NCBI GenBank assembly: GCA_030549495.1
Contig: JAUIRK010000022.1
Coordinates: 1-64,000 of the forward strand
Length of the DNA: 64,000 bases
DNA from: Nectonema munidae
Taxonomy: Eukaryota > Nematomorpha > Nectonematoida > Nectonematidae
Direction of reading: 5' to 3'
Under the pieces are notes generated by a model, which was not told where the DNA came from, ran no database searches, and saw nothing but the letters and a program-made list of their open reading frames with translations. This document shows, in pieces, positions 1-11,399 of the stretch (its first letter is position 1; every line of letters starts with the position of its first letter). Made by a program: the position numbers and the translations under genes.

Positions 1-689
1 GGTCTTCAATTTGTATGTGTGTGTATGTATAGTAGTGAAGGGAGAGAAACACCTGTGTTGCTCTATTTGGTAGGATGTGTAGGTATACTCGTATTATGGA
101 GGCAGGCATAGACTGTATTTGCTACAATGCACGTATAGTGCGATACTCAAACTATAATCGCATTCAAGAAAAGATTGACATATGAAAGCATTATATCCTT
201 GAACCACTTCTTTCCAATTAAAATTGCTTTTCATCAATGCACGGATAGTGCAACATTACCCAATACTTAATACACGCTTGATACTAAAGCTACAATAATA
301 CTTGACACAAATTAAATTTTAATTTCAAAATTTTTTAAAAAAATTATGAATAAAATTTTTAGAATAACATTATTTAAAATTTAAACAAAAAATGACAATT
401 ATAAAAAAAGAAAGATTTCTGAAAACATAATCTACACATAGTAAAACTAATTCTAATACAGATTAGAATGAACAAAGTATTTTTAACTAGTTCAACGTTT
501 AAGTTTAAGGGTATTCATTTTTAAACAATATATAATTCTGTACACAAACTCTAAAAATTATTTTTGAAACGAATAAAAAATGAAAATAAAACATCAATAT
601 AAGAACAAAAAACTTTAGAAAATTAATATATTTTTTTATAAATAAAAAAAAACAAACTTTATTGAGGAAAAAATGCAATTTTGAGTTGG
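1..689. other. A+T-rich non-coding stretch
   Basis: No coding segment is recognised. The one visible pattern is a short hairpin word, GCAC-GTATA-GTGC near 128 and GCAC-GGATA-GTGC near 238, about 110 bases apart and each preceded by CAAT. From about 300 onward it is plain A/T-rich sequence. Confidence 0.6.
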
Positions 690-904
690 ATGGGAACTGA
701 GATAAAAATATTATGACCGTATTTAAGAGGTATTTTCCTTATTTCAGACTGCCTAAAAGTGACCGTAGTCTGAATAAAGAGGTGACGTTAATTGAGAGGT
801 AAAAATCCTATAAAGTAGAATTAATTTTTTTGAGACTGTACTGACCTGACCGCAACAAAGAGGTGACCGGGTTATAGAGGTGACCGCTTAGAGAGGTTTC
901 ACTT
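690..904 (-). mobile_element. pogo/Tigger-like transposon end (one end only)
   Basis: The words AGAGGTGACC and AGAGGTGACG recur near 780, 859 and 877, and the block closes with GAGAGGTTTCAC at about 893-904. Read on the minus strand it starts GTGAAACCTCTCTAAGCGG and continues with spaced GGTCACCTCT units, the pattern of pogo/Tigger-type ends. No matching opposite end or transposase is visible, so this is probably a solo end or a decayed MITE. It abuts the hAT remnant that follows. The family assignment is by pattern only. Confidence 0.45.
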
Positions 905-2205
905 ATCAGCTTTTCAGCAAGTTCAGTTGTGCGAAGAACAGAAAAACTTGCAGAAAACATACATTCAATTACATGAGAAAGCTAAAAACTTTTTCGGGTA
1001 TTCAATTCAAATTGATGAGTCTATTGATCTCTCTAGTACGTCTCAGCTTCTTATATATGTTCGTGGTGTCAATCACAACTTTCAAATAATTGAAGAATTG
1101 GCATGAGTGTGTAGTATGCATGGGTAGAAAAATTTTTGCACCGCTATGATCTTCAATGGGATCAGCTTCGTTGCGTCACGGTTGATGGCGGCCCAAATAT
1201 GGCAGGAATAAGAAAAAGCTTGGTAGGGCGCATCCAGACTAAATTTGAAGATCTTCATTATCCAACAGCTTTTTTCATACACTGCATTATACACCAGCAA
1301 GCACTCTGTGCAAAGCAATTGGATATATCTTGTGTGCTTAATCCAATCACAAGTGTCGTCAACTATATCAGAAATCACGCGCTCATTCATCGACAGTTTC
1401 AGGCTTTTCTTGAAGAATTTTTTCTGAATTTTATGATTTGTCTTACTACACAGCAGTAAGATGGCTTAGTTGCGCAAAACTCCTATCTCGTTTTCATAAA
1501 CTTGGAAAAGAAATAATAAATTTTTTAACTGAAAAAACAAATCTAATGCACGATTTTCAGATTCTTCATGGTTATCAAAATTGTCATTTTTTGTTGACAT
1601 CACAAATCTGATTTAAATTTAAAGTTGTAGAAACAAAATAATCTCATCTGTTATTTATACAAAATTATTACAGCATTTCGAAGAAAATTTTTATTGTTTA
1701 AAACATAATTTGAAAAGGGAAACTTCTGTCATTTTCAGAATTTTCAAGAGTTTTGTGCTAAAAATGTGGAACACTTTGATCTTGAGTTTCACAAAAACAT
1801 TCTTTATAGCTTACATACAAATATTTCCCAGCGATTTGCTGATCTTGAAAATAAAAAATGGCATTCTTCTGTTTGAAAATCCCTTTGACTGTGACGTTGA
1901 CAACATGCCAGCAGATCTACAACTTGAGCTAATCGATTTACAGGCTTCTACTTTGTTGAAAGAGAAGCATAGAGAAGATCTTAAATTTTACCAATCTTTA
2001 CCTGATGATGAGTTTTTTAATTTAAAAAAGTTTACGTCAGGTTTCCAGTTTTTGGAACAACGTATAAATGTGAGCAAACTTTTTCGAAAATGAAGTGTGT
2101 GAAGTCAACGCATCGAACAAGGTTAACTGGCGACCACTTGAAGGCAATTCTTATGATTGGATGTACTAATTTTAAAGCTGACATTAACAGTATTTTGAAA
2201 GCCTA
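905..2205 (+). pseudogene. hAT transposase pseudogene (GTF2I/ZBED-like group)
   Basis: This is a decayed hAT-superfamily transposase of the type found in animal GTF2IRD2, ZBED and SCAND3-like proteins. Conserved blocks appear in family order but in several frames: FFGYSIQIDESIDLSSTSQL near 990-1050 (the DES block), CVTVDGGPNMAG near 1172-1207, FFIHCIIHQQALCAKQLD near 1272-1325, YTAVRWLSCAKLLSRFHKLG near 1445-1505, and a C-terminal dimerisation segment MKCVKSTHRTRLTGDHLKA near 2090-2150. The last block is the hallmark MxxxKSxxRxRLTDxHL of the hAT dimer domain. At least three frameshifts and several stops separate the blocks, and the stretch at about 1550-1710 is poorly conserved. No terminal repeats were found. 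Group assignment is from recalled family motifs. Confidence 0.8.
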
Positions 2206-2569
2206 ACATCAGTTTCATATATCTCATTAACTTTATTGTTTCTACTTTATTCTTTTTTTAAATATATTTTTTTGTTTTTACGCATCTATAAATATACCGC
2301 ATTATGTTTATGTTTTGTAGGCCTTTAGTGTGATTTGTATCAAAAAGTATTTATCCTCCAGCTATTATTAACATTCGTTTAGCTCTATTTTGCCCCTTTT
2401 GACAAAACTTTGGTGACCTATGAGCTAGAAGATGCAAACCAGGTAATATAAATAATTATACTAAAAACAAAACAAAAAGAAGATGAGGATACACAGCTGA
2501 GTAAGTTTTATATGATAAAGTTAATTAATAATGATATATTATGTTTTTTAAATTATATGAAATGAGGAA
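2206..2569. other. A+T-rich spacer
   Basis: Between the hAT remnant and the 3' tail of the next LINE. I see no gene or repeat structure here. Confidence 0.5.
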
Positions 2570-4085
2570 AGGGTAACATAACATATAAGTAACATACAAG
2601 TACAGTGTATTAAGCAATGTAAAGAGGCTAATCGCCTATGTGAATTGCATCAAATATAATTCAAATAATGAGATATCTTTTATCTTTCCAAAAATCATCA
2701 AGCTTTCTTTCAAAGATCAACTTCATTTGGTAAACAATTCCAGTGATTATATGCTTTTTTGTGTTAAATAGTGTTGCTATAATTACTTTGGTAAGAATTA
2801 GGTTTAAATTTCAGGGAATGTGATCTGGAAATTCTCTTGTAAACAGGCAATACATTCTCGTCAATGTTCATGTTTCCTTTCACAATATTAAATATAATAA
2901 TCATTTCATTCCTAAGCTTCTGTAATACAAAGAAGGAAGATTTCTCCAATCTTCTAATGTAACTTAAACTTTTCTTTCCTTTCAATTATTTTGTAAATAC
3001 TCTCTGAACGTTTTCTATTTTTCTGATTTTCATGATTGAAGAATTTCCAAAAATCATATTTCCATATTCTAAAAGAGGCCTGACTAAAGATTTGAACATA
3101 TGGAGAGAAACTTCAATATCAGATAACATAAAAGTATTGTTTAACATGTGTAATATAGAGAAAGCTTTCTTTACAACATGACAAACATGATCAGAAAAAC
3201 AAAATTTTGAATCAATAATTAATCCTAAATCATTGTGTTACTTGATTAACTTTATTTCCACCTATATAAAAATTAGTATCATCTCTTTTTCCAACTTAAA
3301 GGTGATACACTTGTTAATATTGAGTTGCAAATCCCATTCTCTACTCCATTTATATATTTTATATAAACCTTCTTGTAAATTTTTTTGCCATAACCACTAG
3401 AACCTTTAAATAATTTAATATCATCAGTATAAATTTTTACATTTGATTTCAAATTATTACTTATATCATTCATGAATATAGAAAATAATATCGGTCCTAA
3501 TACTAGTAAGGGAAAAGCAAGTGTGTATAATATCAGAAACAAGAACTAGAGCTGGCTTTTCAACTTATTATTTTTCCTATACACGTAGCAATTCGAGATA
3601 GAGCATTCAGAATACAATATATGAGATCAAAGATAGTTAAATAACAACAACTTTTGGAACTCTCTAAAATTTTTTGATCGGAAAGGAAGAGTGCTTCAGA
3701 ATTTTCTATCAAAACTTTGACGTAATTAATGAAACAAGCATGTAAAATTTCGGTAGAATAGTGCTGTCTAAAACCAAAATGGAAGGAGAAAAAAGTCATT
3801 AGATATGAGATAATTATTTATTTGTACATGAATAGTTTTTTCAAAAATTTTAAAGATAGAACTCACAATAGATATGGGTCTATAATTTTGGCATTCATTT
3901 TATCTCCAATTTTTCTTTCTTTTAATACATCAGGAATGTGAATTGCACGAATTGAAAGCTACCATAAGGGCGAAAGATATGTGGTTTTGAAATTTTTAAA
4001 TCATAGACTGATAATCCAAAGACATCATCACTACAACTATCTTTCAAACTTTTAAAAAACAAGAGAACATCAATAAAAAAGCATT
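2570..4085 (-). mobile_element. CR1-like LINE, ORF2 remnant (copy B)
   Basis: A degenerate non-LTR retrotransposon on the minus strand. From 5' to 3' in element sense: a pre-RT segment at about 4085-3800 (SDDVFGLSVYDLK); a reverse-transcriptase start block with HFGFRQHYSTEILHACF at about 3780-3720; the RT core with GPILFSIFMNDISNNLKSNV and the YTDDIKLF catalytic motif at about 3500-3400; and a C-terminal segment (SYIRRLEKSSFFVLQKLRNE) at 2985-2764. Several stops and shifts interrupt it. The 3' end, at about 2570-2605, is a TATGTTA-type microsatellite tail, as in the other LINEs of this window. The last 150 bases match copy C at about 15410-15600, so both are one subfamily. No ORF1 or endonuclease is seen, so it is 5'-truncated. 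Confidence 0.8.
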
Positions 4086-4244
4086 AACAAATAAAGCTCT
4101 CAAAAGTATAAGAGAGATTTTCTAACTGCCAATATGACCATATATTCTTTGGTTAGAATCCTATATTAAACTTTCTTATTACTATTTATGAACTTCTGTA
4201 TCTTGTGCATCTATCTTTCCAAGCATTATTCTATATCTTGTGCA
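4086..4244. other. spacer with short direct repeat
   Basis: Holds two copies of the word TATCTTGTGCAT, near 4199 and 4233, just upstream of the tRNA-derived repeat. Nothing else recognised. Confidence 0.4.
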
Positions 4245-4337
4245 TATTTCTTTAGTTTGTAAGTAGTTAGTGAATTACCTTTACTAAAGAGGCGTGAGTA
4301 AGGTTGGTTAGATACTTTGGGCTTATATAACTCAAGT
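4245..4337 (+). repeat. tRNA-derived short repeat, truncated copy 1
   Basis: Shares TTTCTTTAGTTTGTAAGTAG and, after a shorter spacer, GGCGTGAGTAAGGTTGGTTA with the copy at 7142-7345. It keeps the A-box-like half (TGAGTAAGGTTGGTTAGA) and stops after AACTCAAG, so the B-box half is missing. A 5' segment outside the tRNA-like part is shared too, so the repeat unit starts before the tRNA-like head. Confidence 0.65.
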
Positions 4338-7141
4338 ATAGTGTATTACTATGGATCAAGAAATTAAATAAAGTAAAAAAAAATACGAAAATCTTCCCTT
4401 TCCAACTTTGATTTGAATTCTTCATTCCATTTAAGTTTAATAAACTATTCCTAAAATTTTCTAGAATTTATATATTAGAAGAAAAATGATTTATCACCCA
4501 TTTTTGTATTAAAATTTTAAACAAATCTTTAATCCTGAAGATTATGTAATCTTCCAACTGAGATTTATGATTGGAAAAAATTTGACTCTGATTGAAACTC
4601 GGATTACATAAAATTATCATGTAAAATTAAGTTTTTGAAAAAAAATTAATATCTGTTTTAACAATGCGTCTTTATTTCGTAAAAAAATTGCCCCCCCCCC
4701 CCCCCCTGATATAAACTAATATAATCCAAACCCTGGTATATATACAAATTATTATGGATATAAAAGAAACACATATATTTATCCACTTATCAAAATTCCT
4801 ATTTGAAATATTTAAAATGATTACAATTCAAAAGACTCCCGTCATGCCACCTATCTTAGATTATATTATTGTAATAACGCGATGACTTTAAATATTTTCA
4901 CTTGGTCAAACTAAAAGATTATAAGCAACTTTCGACTATGATGAAAGAAAGCTTACATTTTAAAGTTATGTTTCCTTTCGACGATATTACAAGTTTTATA
5001 CATTTCTATTTACCATAAAAAATAAAATACTTTTATAGCTTATCATTAAATTTAATAACCTTTGGTGCATGCATGAGAAGAAATGATTGTGTATTCGTGA
5101 ACAAGTTCCCATGGAATTGTGAATCCCTTTGCTTATAGGCATCAGGTATGCTAAACATTCCCTACTATATTATACTTCATTTCTTCAACTTTACTTTAAA
5201 ACATTTTCAATTGGATATGTCGTATTAGAAATAAGAATCCGGTATCATTAGTAATTGTAGTGAGAGAAGAGAATTTAACATTTGTACCTGTACAATTACC
5301 AATCATAGCAAGAAAGATCTTTATTCATGAAAAAACAAGGTTTTTGTGATTCAATGCTTTACTTTTCTGTATTAATTAATAAAAAACGAACCAGAAAATC
5401 GAATTCAGAGTTGGCAAAGACATAGGAGCGCTATTATCGATCGGTTATCGAATTTCAACTACAAAAAAACTTTTTCTTGAATTTTTTCGATCCAATCCTT
5501 TCCAACAATATTTCCAGAATTTTTGGAAATACATCTGGAACCAATACGCGCAGTTATTGGTATTTTTCACCTATAAGTTTGAATAGATAAAAATTGAGTG
5601 AAGATATCTCACTTTAATTCTTGCAATTAGAAATAGAACTCCAAAAGTACCCCTTTTTACTATACTAAGTTCGATAAATATCAAAATAAGTGAAAAAAAT
5701 TACTCAAATCTGAAAAAAGCAAAGCTAATAAAAGCTTAAAGTTGAATTCACTAAAATAAAAGTTTACACATATGTTTTATTTATATATTTCTTATATATT
5801 TTCTATATGTGTTCTTTATTGAAGTTTTTCAGAGTTGGAAACATTGAAAGTATGAAACGCCAAAATAAATTTTATAGGAATAATATATGTTTGTTTTTTT
5901 AAATCTTGTAACTAATAGTTTTTAACTATTACATCTCTTATCAATTATGCAATATTGAACAAAAAAAAATTAATACAAAGATATTAACATGAATTACAAT
6001 TTAGACTCTATTTGATTTAAAAAATACCAAAATGTTCGAAATACAGTAAATTCTCGTTGTACAGAAAATAAATCATAAAGTCGCTGCTTTCTTAGTTTTG
6101 TCTCTGTCAAGCCCACAAGACACTCTTTTACTCTCAAAATCTACGCCTAACTCGAAGTCAAATATTCGCATTATCTTGAAGTAAATGAACTATCATTGGA
6201 TGCAACGGTCTACTTTGTCTCTTAAATGTGAGATTCACGTTCTTTCGCAAAAATTATTTTTTGTTAGAAAAAAGAGACATTATTATTTAAGTGTAAAATA
6301 TATAAATTTAACAAAAATGCTTATTATATCTAAAAATATATAGATAGATAGAATTTAGAGTGAAGGTATTGTTTAAAGTTTCCAAATAAATTGAAAAATT
6401 ATTTGAAAATTTCTTTTGAGAACAAACAAATCCCTTTGCCTTGAAGTATTAATCATCTTTTGACCCAACAATTTTGATATTTTGAATGTAAGGAATGATT
6501 AAGAACTCATATTTTCAATTCTGTCTGTTAAAATTTAAACAAAATATTGATATCTCTAAAAATAACATAGAAAATTTATCTTGAAAACTCATTATTTATA
6601 AATATATGCACTTAATTTAACGCCACAAATTTCTCTTTGCATTTCTCTTTGTTTGTTATTAATTCACATCCTCTAATATTAAAGAAAATGATGGAAACCT
6701 CCGTCTGGCCTTTTTATTTACTTATATCTGTGAAATTTGCATAATTAGTAGTCTTAACTAATAAAGTTAGTAAAGTCATCGTTTACTAACCCAAATGATA
6801 ACATTACTAATCTAAATAGGAAGTTATTCTCAGTGATTAAAATTGATTTGCTATAAAATTATACTGTACATATTTAATATGTATAATGTAAGAAAATTAA
6901 ATAAAAAAATTAATATTGAAATATACCCCTATTTTTAAAGTTTAAAAATCCACAATTTTAGACTGTGACATTTTAAAGAACCCCGGTAAAGTTTCAACGA
7001 ATAAGCCAATACTTTTAAAATATATTTATAAAAATTTTTCTTACTTCTTTTTTAGTTAATTATTATTTAAGTCTAAACTAGTTTGTTTCTATTTTTTATG
7101 GTTTAAATTTTATTATAAATGAATTTAGTTATTTCGATTTT
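4338..7141. other. long A+T-rich stretch, no gene seen
   Basis: No recognisable protein match, terminal repeat or RNA gene in about 2.8 kb. It contains a run of 17 C at 4691-4707, which may be unreliable in length. The rest is A/T-rich DNA with frequent stops in all frames. Confidence 0.5.
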
Positions 7142-7345
7142 TATTTCTTTAGTTTGTAAGTAGTTAGTGAATGACCTTATTTGTTAGTTTGTTTTTTAAT
7201 ACTAAAAAGGCGTGAGTAAGGTTGGTTAGATACTATGGGCTTATATAACTCAAGGTCTTAGGTTCGATCCCGTATCAAGCCTCCTTTCTTTATAGTTCGA
7301 TACAAGCGGCGCATTTGTGCCTTCTCGATGAAAGCACTCACCTTA
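7142..7345 (+). repeat. tRNA-derived SINE-like repeat, copy 2
   Basis: The segment 7208-7282 folds like a tRNA: a GAGGC/GCCTC-type acceptor pairing (GAGGC is seen in copy 1, GCCTC here), a perfect D-stem AGTA/TACT around the loop AGGTTGGTTAGA, a mostly paired anticodon stem, and a T-loop TTCGATC. The RNA polymerase III B box is GGTTCGATCCC at 7261-7271, and the A-box-like sequence is at about 7213-7230. A shared 5' leader (about 7142-7180) and an unmatched 3' body surround it. The T stem is imperfect, so this is not a functional tRNA gene. A piggyBac element is inserted at its 3' side. Confidence 0.7.
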
Positions 7346-7358
7346 CCCTTATCAGGAT
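7346..7358 (+). repeat. piggyBac left terminal inverted repeat
   Basis: CCCTTATCAGGAT matches the inverted right end CCCTTATTAGGAT at 12 of 13 positions. Confidence 0.85.
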
Positions 7359-7361
7359 AAT

Positions 7362-7380
7362 TGACTACAAAATGTAGTCA
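7362..7380. promoter_or_regulatory. subterminal palindrome, left outer
   Basis: TGACTAC-AAAAT-GTAGTCA: a perfect 7-bp stem just inside the left terminal repeat. It recurs at 7538-7560 and 9586-9606. A transposase-binding role is inferred from position and symmetry. Confidence 0.6.
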
Positions 7381-7537
7381 GCAAAAGTATTATTATTTAT
7401 AACTCGTTGAATAATTGAGTAAAAACTTCATAATTGCGCATACAATTTGCTTGTATAACAGGTTAAAATATATGAAAATAACAGTATTGAATGTTTGTGA
7501 TGAAGAGAGTTATTCTATGTTTTTCATATATAGTGAA

Positions 7538-7560
7538 GTTGACTACATTTTGTAGTCAAC
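7538..7560. promoter_or_regulatory. subterminal palindrome, left inner
   Basis: GTTGACTAC-ATTTT-GTAGTCAAC: a perfect 9-bp stem about 200 bases upstream of the transposase start. It is the same word as the outer copy with the loop inverted, so it could also sit in the promoter. Confidence 0.6.
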
Positions 7561-7757
7561 GTCTTTTTATATAAATTCATGCATAGCTTTTAATATAGGT
7601 ACAAGGGTTGTTTCATGCATTGGCATTTAGTAAAGAAGAATTGTCACAGAAACTCTTTCCGGTTGTCATGATTGAATGAGACACAATATCTTGTTGCACA
7701 CTCTCTCTGCTTCCTTTCATTTCATTATTGATTTTTTTTCTCAATTTTTTGTACACT

Positions 7758-9504
7758 ATGAATAAACGAAAGACCTTTATTGAAGCCTGTAGCTTATTAA
7801 AAATTAGCAAATTATGTGACGATGATTTAGATATTTCAGAATCTATAGAATTTTCAAATTTTTCAAGCGATGATGAAAACGTTGAAGAGAATTTTGACAT
7901 GAATAATAATCTCCGAACTTTAGAGGAAGATTCAGAAGATATAGTTGTTTTTTCTGAAAATGAAAGTACAGATGATTCCCTTTCTAATGAAGAAGAAGGA
8001 GAAGAAGAAGCTGTAGGTGATGTAAAGTGGGATTATAAATTGAAAGATAATATTGTGCGTTTGAAGCGTAATATTGTCACAGAGAAAGCAAGAACCTGTA
8101 CAAAAAGCGTCGACGAAAAAGAATTATTTGATTTGACTTTACCTGAAGAAATTAGAAGACATATTCTAAGATTTACAAATTAAAAACTTTTTTATGATCA
8201 AGGCTTCAAATCCATCTAAGTTTTCTTCAAAATTATTCTCAAAGTTTACTTATGATGAGTTTGAAGCTTCAATTGGTTTTCTTATCAGAGCAGGTGCGGA
8301 TCGCGACAATTTTTGTGATTTGAACGATTTTTATAAAGAAAAAGATAGCAAGCCTTTTTATAAAGCCTGTATGGCGTTTTCGCGTATGAAACTTTTCCTT
8401 AGGTGTCTAAGGTTTGACAATCTTATTACAAGAAGTCAAAGAAAAGAGAACGACAAACTTGCGGCTATAAGGGAAGTATGGGAACTGTTTCTACTTTCAC
8501 AAAGACGTCACTACATTCCTGAAGAATTTCTAACAATAGACGAGCAATTAGTTGGGTATCGAGGTAAAATACCTGGCAAAACATACATGCCTTCAAAACC
8601 CAAAAAATATGGACTAAAGATATTTTGGATTTGTGAGGCAAACTCAAGCTATGCTCTCAACGGAATAATTTATTTGGGTAGAGAAAATAATGCAAGAACA
8701 ATAAATTTAGCTGAAAAAGTTTGCCTCGAGTTGGTGAAGCCTTTTGAAAAAACAGGAAGAAATATCACGCTTGACAACTTCTTTACAAGTCATAGTCTAG
8801 CAGTGAAACTTCTTGAAAAAAAACTTACTTTAGTAGGAACGATTCGTCAAAATAAAAAAGAACTTCCATTATAATTCAAAAATTCAAAAGGTAGAGAAAT
8901 AAACTCAACAGTTTTTAAGTATGATAATAAAAACAAAATAGTAATTATGTCTTATGCTCCAAAAAAGAACAAAACCGTGTGTCTTTTGTCAAGCAACTTT
9001 TTTTCTTCGGATTTCGCTAATGAAAAAAGAGTACCAGATCTCATAAACTTTTACAATAAAACAAAAGGTGGCGTCGATCTAATGGACGAAAATGTAGAAG
9101 AATATACAGTCAGAAGAAAAACTGTACGCTGGCCATTAATCATATTTTTTAACATGCTTGATGTTTCATGCCTAAATGCTTACATAATGGCAAAGAAAAA
9201 TGGATATTGTCAGTCAAGAAAAACTTTTCTAAAAGTCTTAGGGGAAAAACTTTCAGCAGCTAACATGGAAAAAAGGTTAAAAAATCCACATCTCTCTACC
9301 GAAATAAAGCATGTAATACGTTATTTTTTATCGTATGCGCCCGTTTCATCTGATCTAAATAGAATAGCGCAAGAAACTCCAAGAAGATGTTTCATTTGTA
9401 AGAAGTCTACAAGAAAAAGATGCAACACTTGTTTGAAAGCGTGCTGTAAAGAACACTCCTGTGAAAAAAAAACTGTAAGTTGTACATTTTGCGAAAATTC
9501 ATGA
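7758..9504 (+). pseudogene. piggyBac transposase with one frameshift and one stop
   Basis: Encodes a DDE-type piggyBac transposase that cuts and pastes at TTAA. The start ATG at 7758 (MNKRKTFIEACSLL) opens an acidic N-terminal region (to 8183). The frame then shifts by one and continues from about 8194. The three catalytic aspartates are visible: TIDEQLVGYRGK (about 8530), TLDNFFTSHS (about 8771) and GGVDLMDE (about 9069). The C-terminal cysteine-rich zinc-binding domain is present (CFICKKSTRKRCNTCLKACC, about 9392-9450), ending at 9504. The only lesions I see are the break around 8181-8194 and an in-frame TAA at 8872-8874; total length is close to the 594 residues of classical piggyBac. Unlikely to be active as written, unless the breaks are sequencing errors. 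Confidence 0.88.
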
Positions 9505-9585
9505 AAATAAATACATTTAATAACATTTTCTGTTACTTATATATGCCAAAACCAATTAATATAATATATATTATAGAAAAAGATA

Positions 9586-9606
9586 GTGACTACAAAATGT
9601 AATCAC
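9586..9606. promoter_or_regulatory. subterminal palindrome, right
   Basis: GTGACTAC-AAAAT-GTAATCAC, one mismatched pair, about 42 bases inside the right end. Confidence 0.55.
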
Positions 9607-9635
9607 TTGTCCCAATTAGGTTGTTTAATTTTTCC

Positions 9636-9648
9636 ATCCTAATAAGGG
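9636..9648 (-). repeat. piggyBac right terminal inverted repeat and TTAA site
   Basis: ATCCTAATAAGGG on the plus strand, followed directly by the TTAA target at 9649-9652, the canonical piggyBac target. Confidence 0.85.
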
Positions 9649-9652
9649 TTAA

Positions 9653-11394
9653 TAAATATAGCTTTTGCCTTTAATAAGTTTGTTATCTTTTGATTAATTA
9701 ATTTATAATAATTATAAAATCATATCTCAAAGTTTCAATATATTTCTCTCATCTCAATCTCTGAGTAAGAGTATCTTCTCTGTCCTTTTCAAATTTTTAC
9801 AAGTGAACTTTTCTTGGGTTAACTTATATTTTTTATACTTGAAAAAAAGTATTACATCTTACAGAGAGATGTAAATTATTATTGAAAGTTTGGTATATAT
9901 TTGTTTTTATTTAAATATTGCGCATTAACTTTGTGTCATGTAAACCATGCTTTTCAAATTGTATGGTTTAAGTTTGGCTAACGAGTTTTAAAAAACAAAA
10001 TGAAGCAACCTCTCTTTTTTCCATTTTAATTCAATGCTTACTTTTGCAGATTCAATAATTACCAAAGATTTTATGACTTTTAGCTCATAAAATTTAAGTG
10101 CTTTTTGTTAAATTAAAAACCACAAGCACACACACACACAAACTTGAACATACAAGAATACAATATAAAATATAAAAGACATTGTAGTGCAATATAATAT
10201 ATAGAAGAACAAAGGGAAAACACATCCTGCTATATATACATACACTCATTTTTGTTAACGAACATTCACGCACAAACAATAGGATAAAATTTATTTCTCT
10301 TTTTTAAACTTTTTTTGAAATGCAATAACTTTTTCAATGCGCATTATAAATTTTTCGCAGTTTTTTGAAATATTAAAAAACTTGAATAAGAACGAGAACT
10401 ATTTTAGTTTCAACTTTTACTTTAACGAGTTTCCAATTTTTCGATAAATGTGTGTTAGTTGAATAATAATGTATAGTTTCGGTGTATAATGTGTATGTGC
10501 AGTAGGGTGGGCAAAATTGTTTTGATTGACTTTGCCACCCTAATATTTTGTTACACTCCTTATTCCATTTGAAAATACTGAATTTTAATACTGAACTTAA
10601 CTTTATGTTCTTCCTCATGCAATGACTAACTGTTAATTTATATTGATAATAATCTCTCATTTACTCAAAGCACATGAGATTAATTTTCTTTTCAGACAAT
10701 GAATACAGGACCACAGAAGAGCATTTGGAGGTTGGTAGTTTGTGTGAGGAAGTATCCAATGAAAACTCTTGCTCTAAAATATTTCTTGTGTTTCACCATT
10801 AAATAGTAAAAGTTGATGACTGAAACCCTTAAAACTCATGGCGCTGATTAGGTTAGTGCATCATCGGGTGCCCAAAATTTATTAATAGGGTCAAACCTAT
10901 CTCCCTGAACTACGAAAATGTTTCAAATAGATAGAAAAAACAATAATTTCAAGGCATGCTGAAAATACTTTTTGATACTGTCCCTACTAAGGCTAGGAAA
11001 CTGAACAAATTGAATATGGATATAATCTCCCTGTAAAACCAACAAATTGCTAGAAAGGTGTTCATTGCAGGGAGGGTTAAGAATATTTCAAGCAGTATTG
11101 AAGTAGAAACACAACTCTTAATTTTAGGCAGCCCTAAATCAAACTGTAACTTCAGTCCGACAAACAACTCACATTGTTTCTTCAGGATTTGTTTTTGCAT
11201 TTAGGATTTGAAAATATCCAAAAATGTCAATCAAATTTGCGGGTTACCTATGTAAACTGTCTCTAAAAATATTCATTCTAATGCTACATGAAATATATAT
11301 TTTTATACCAAATCCTCCTTCCTGGTTTCATTTCTGGACTCAGATTTTGCATTTATGGTTTTAAATATTTGACAGTGTCGATGAAATTTTTTTT
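9653..11394. other. non-coding stretch between piggyBac and gypsy elements
   Basis: No convincing gene. It contains a short CA run (10126-10140) and a small foldback listed separately. Unassigned, somewhat less A/T-rich sequence lies at about 10700-11390; it has an open minus-strand frame at 10949-11200 without a recognised match. Confidence 0.45.
10498..10543. repeat. small foldback
   Basis: AGGGTGGGCAAA and TTTGCCACCCT form a near-perfect inverted pair around an 18-base loop. It may be a heavily shrunken MITE; it starts with CAGTAGGGTGG. No target duplication was identified. Confidence 0.4.
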
Positions 11395-11399
11395 ACGTC

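Larger units (their letters stand above)
7346..9648 (+). mobile_element. piggyBac transposon, nearly intact (element 1)
   Basis: A 2.3-kb piggyBac element. The left end reads CCCTTATCAGGAT (7346-7358) and the right end, inverted, CCCTTATTAGGAT (9648-9636). A TTAA target site follows the right end (9649-9652); the left flank is CTTA, so the target duplication has one imperfect side. Subterminal palindromes of the form TGACTAC-loop-GTAGTCA lie at 7362-7380, 7538-7560 and 9586-9606. The transposase fills most of the interior. It was inserted in the 3' part of a tRNA-derived repeat. Few lesions and recognisable ends suggest a fairly recent insertion. Confidence 0.88.

Noticed and set aside
7208-7282. 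Functional tRNA gene
   Set aside because: The T stem is mismatched, the anticodon arm is unclear and a truncated copy lies elsewhere; it is better read as a tRNA-derived repeat.
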